Origin: Pleurotus ostreatus/Saccharomyces cerevisiae fusant
Taxonomy: Eukaryota > Opisthokonta
NCBI GenBank assembly: GCA_024196135.1
Contig: JAMQCK010000322.1
Location: 1-28,298, forward strand
Length of the DNA: 28,298 nucleotides
Direction: 5' to 3'
Part shown: positions 27,701-28,298 of the stretch, in pieces
Numbering within the stretch: the first letter of the stretch is position 1
Layout: each line of letters starts with the position of its first letter
Made by a program: the position numbers and the translations under genes
The notes under the pieces: model-generated
What the model saw: the letters and a program-made list of their open reading frames with translations, nothing else
Databases searched by the model: none
What the model was told of the DNA's origin: nothing

Positions 27701-27939
27701 GTGTTGCACACGATCGAGCGAGGCGTACTCTTCCTGCAGCGTCCGGTTTACTAGTAGACCTCATCAGCCACACTGTCTCCTCGTACCGACTCCCCTAGCT
27801 ACGCACCGAGGGCACACTTGAGCTCATACGCCCGATCGACGCCCGTCTCTGTGTCGAGCTCGTCCACATCGTCCGCCAGCTGGTCCTTCACGTCAACCGC
27901 CTTGAGCTTCTCAGGGTCCTGCATCTGCGCGCGCGACAT
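24753..27939 (-). CDS. MFS transporter of the SV2/SVOP-like (sugar-porter related) type, 579 aa, 12 exons
   Basis: Exons (minus): 27807-27939, 27729-27750, 27618-27682, 27300-27463, 26605-26763, 26222-26373, 26141-26149, 25957-26062, 25739-25872, 25601-25672, 25110-25548 and 24753-25037. Every phase closes. The protein is a secondary carrier of the major facilitator superfamily, expected in the plasma or an internal membrane; the substrate cannot be read from sequence. Landmarks: GFGRYQLELFALTGLGWMADNIWLQG at the first membrane segment, motif A GVLADVIGRK (115-124), NLPVDGALFLEHIP (about 164-177), LQESSKYLIAKGRDEEAL before the central loop, LLWGLIGLAYPLYNAFLPLYL, and TPEVFPAPHRGTGDAVCSAFNRITGILAPVI near the C-terminus. 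A charged cytosolic loop (about 394-433) is rich in E, G, S and K. The N-terminal 45 residues are acidic and cytosolic. Two exons are microexons (22 and 9 nt). Confidence 0.92.
26141..26149 (-). other. 9-nt microexon of the MFS gene
   Basis: CTACCTCCT is flanked by a TTACAG acceptor and a GTGAGT donor. The upstream intron is 72 nt with GCTAACA as branch point; the downstream intron is 78 nt. It completes the split codon TG|C and supplies Tyr and Leu with part of a second Leu, giving WRYTCYLLGSITF. Skipping it would join TG to A and create TGA, and retaining the first intron also reads TGA. Confidence 0.8.
26875..26960 (+). repeat. Short tandem repeat in MFS intron 4
   Basis: GGTGGGGAGGATAGACAG-type units of about 18-20 bp, four to five times with variation, in the 536-nt intron that separates exons 4 and 5. 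The rest of that intron has loosely repeated GTGTGC and TCGCGTGCGA-like stretches (27070-27230). Confidence 0.75.
27729..27750 (-). other. 22-nt microexon of the MFS gene
   Basis: TAAACCGGACGCTGCAGGAAGA lies between a TAG acceptor and a GTACGC donor. It encodes NRTLQE between split codons for Val and Glu, linking the acidic N-terminus to the first membrane segment. The next intron is only 46 nt. Confidence 0.75.
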
Positions 27940-28298
27940 GATCGTTCGTGTGCTGCCGACAATGACGGGGGGAAACAAAGCGCAAACAAGGAGCCCAGGA
28001 AATCAATCAACCAGCAAATACTCCCCCCGGGCAGTGCGGCCTGCCGCCGCGCTGTTCCTGTTCGGTAGAGCGTTTATCAAACGGTGGAGCGGCTCATGTG
28101 GGAGGGTTCACTTCCCCGCGACGGGAATACAAACGAGGCCCGGGGGTCGGCCGGGCGCCCAGCAGGCGCGCTCCCTCCGTATCATCACCCGCGGCAAGGT
28201 TCAACAAGGGGCACCTAATCCGGACGGCGGCTGCGCAAGGGGCACAGGGGCGGGGGAGCATGACGAGGAAGCACGCAACATGCGCGAGCGCAAAGGGA
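27940..28298. other. Upstream region of the MFS gene; no gene seen
   Basis: GC-rich sequence 5' of the transporter start. It contains no clear TATA or CCAAT element on the minus strand and no open frame of note. It presumably holds the promoter. Confidence 0.4.

Overview
The window is nuclear DNA of a GC-rich, intron-dense fungus, most likely a basidiomycete. The evidence is short GT-AG introns (mostly 46-84 nt, donors GTGAGT/GTGCGT/GTACGT, CTAAC/CTGAC-like branch points), twelve exons in one gene, intron-containing nuclear tRNA genes and a fungal-type MFS carrier. All gene models were assembled by hand from splice signals, and reading phase closes at every junction.

Layout, left to right. 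A truncated Rab-family GTPase (24-532, minus) runs off the left edge. Next is a 1009-aa repetitive acidic protein of unknown function on the plus strand (1790-4876). A tRNA-Asp gene (5453-5555, minus) is embedded in tandem copies of its own 5' and 3' halves (5393-5660). A complete Rab18-type GTPase (6257-10075, minus; 8 exons, 221 aa) has unusually long introns full of short repeats. From 10.1 to 16.65 kb there is no recognisable gene: the stretch is a patchwork of unrelated minisatellites (units 15-27 bp), polypyrimidine tracts and a decayed duplication. A nicotinamidase gene (PNC1-like, 16655-17969, minus; 4 exons, 295 aa) follows, carrying in-frame repeat insertions. Then come tRNA-Asn with an intron (19130-19230), a 437-bp MITE-like element with TA target duplications (19274-19710), a cluster of tight hairpins (20085-20400), a second tRNA-Asp (20679-20774), a 690-aa proline-rich protein (21355-23482, minus) and a 12-exon MFS transporter (24753-27939, minus; 579 aa) that uses a 9-nt and a 22-nt microexon.

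The genes do not form an obvious cluster. The Rab pair are paralogues with identical exon lengths and phases in the visible part. Nicotinamidase (NAD salvage) and the SV2/SVOP-like MFS carrier are separated by an unrelated gene, so a functional link is only speculation. The unifying theme is tandem-repeat formation: units of about 20-27 bp recur in coding sequence, introns, intergenic DNA and inside the tRNA-Asp locus. The tRNA-half array is the observation most worth following up.
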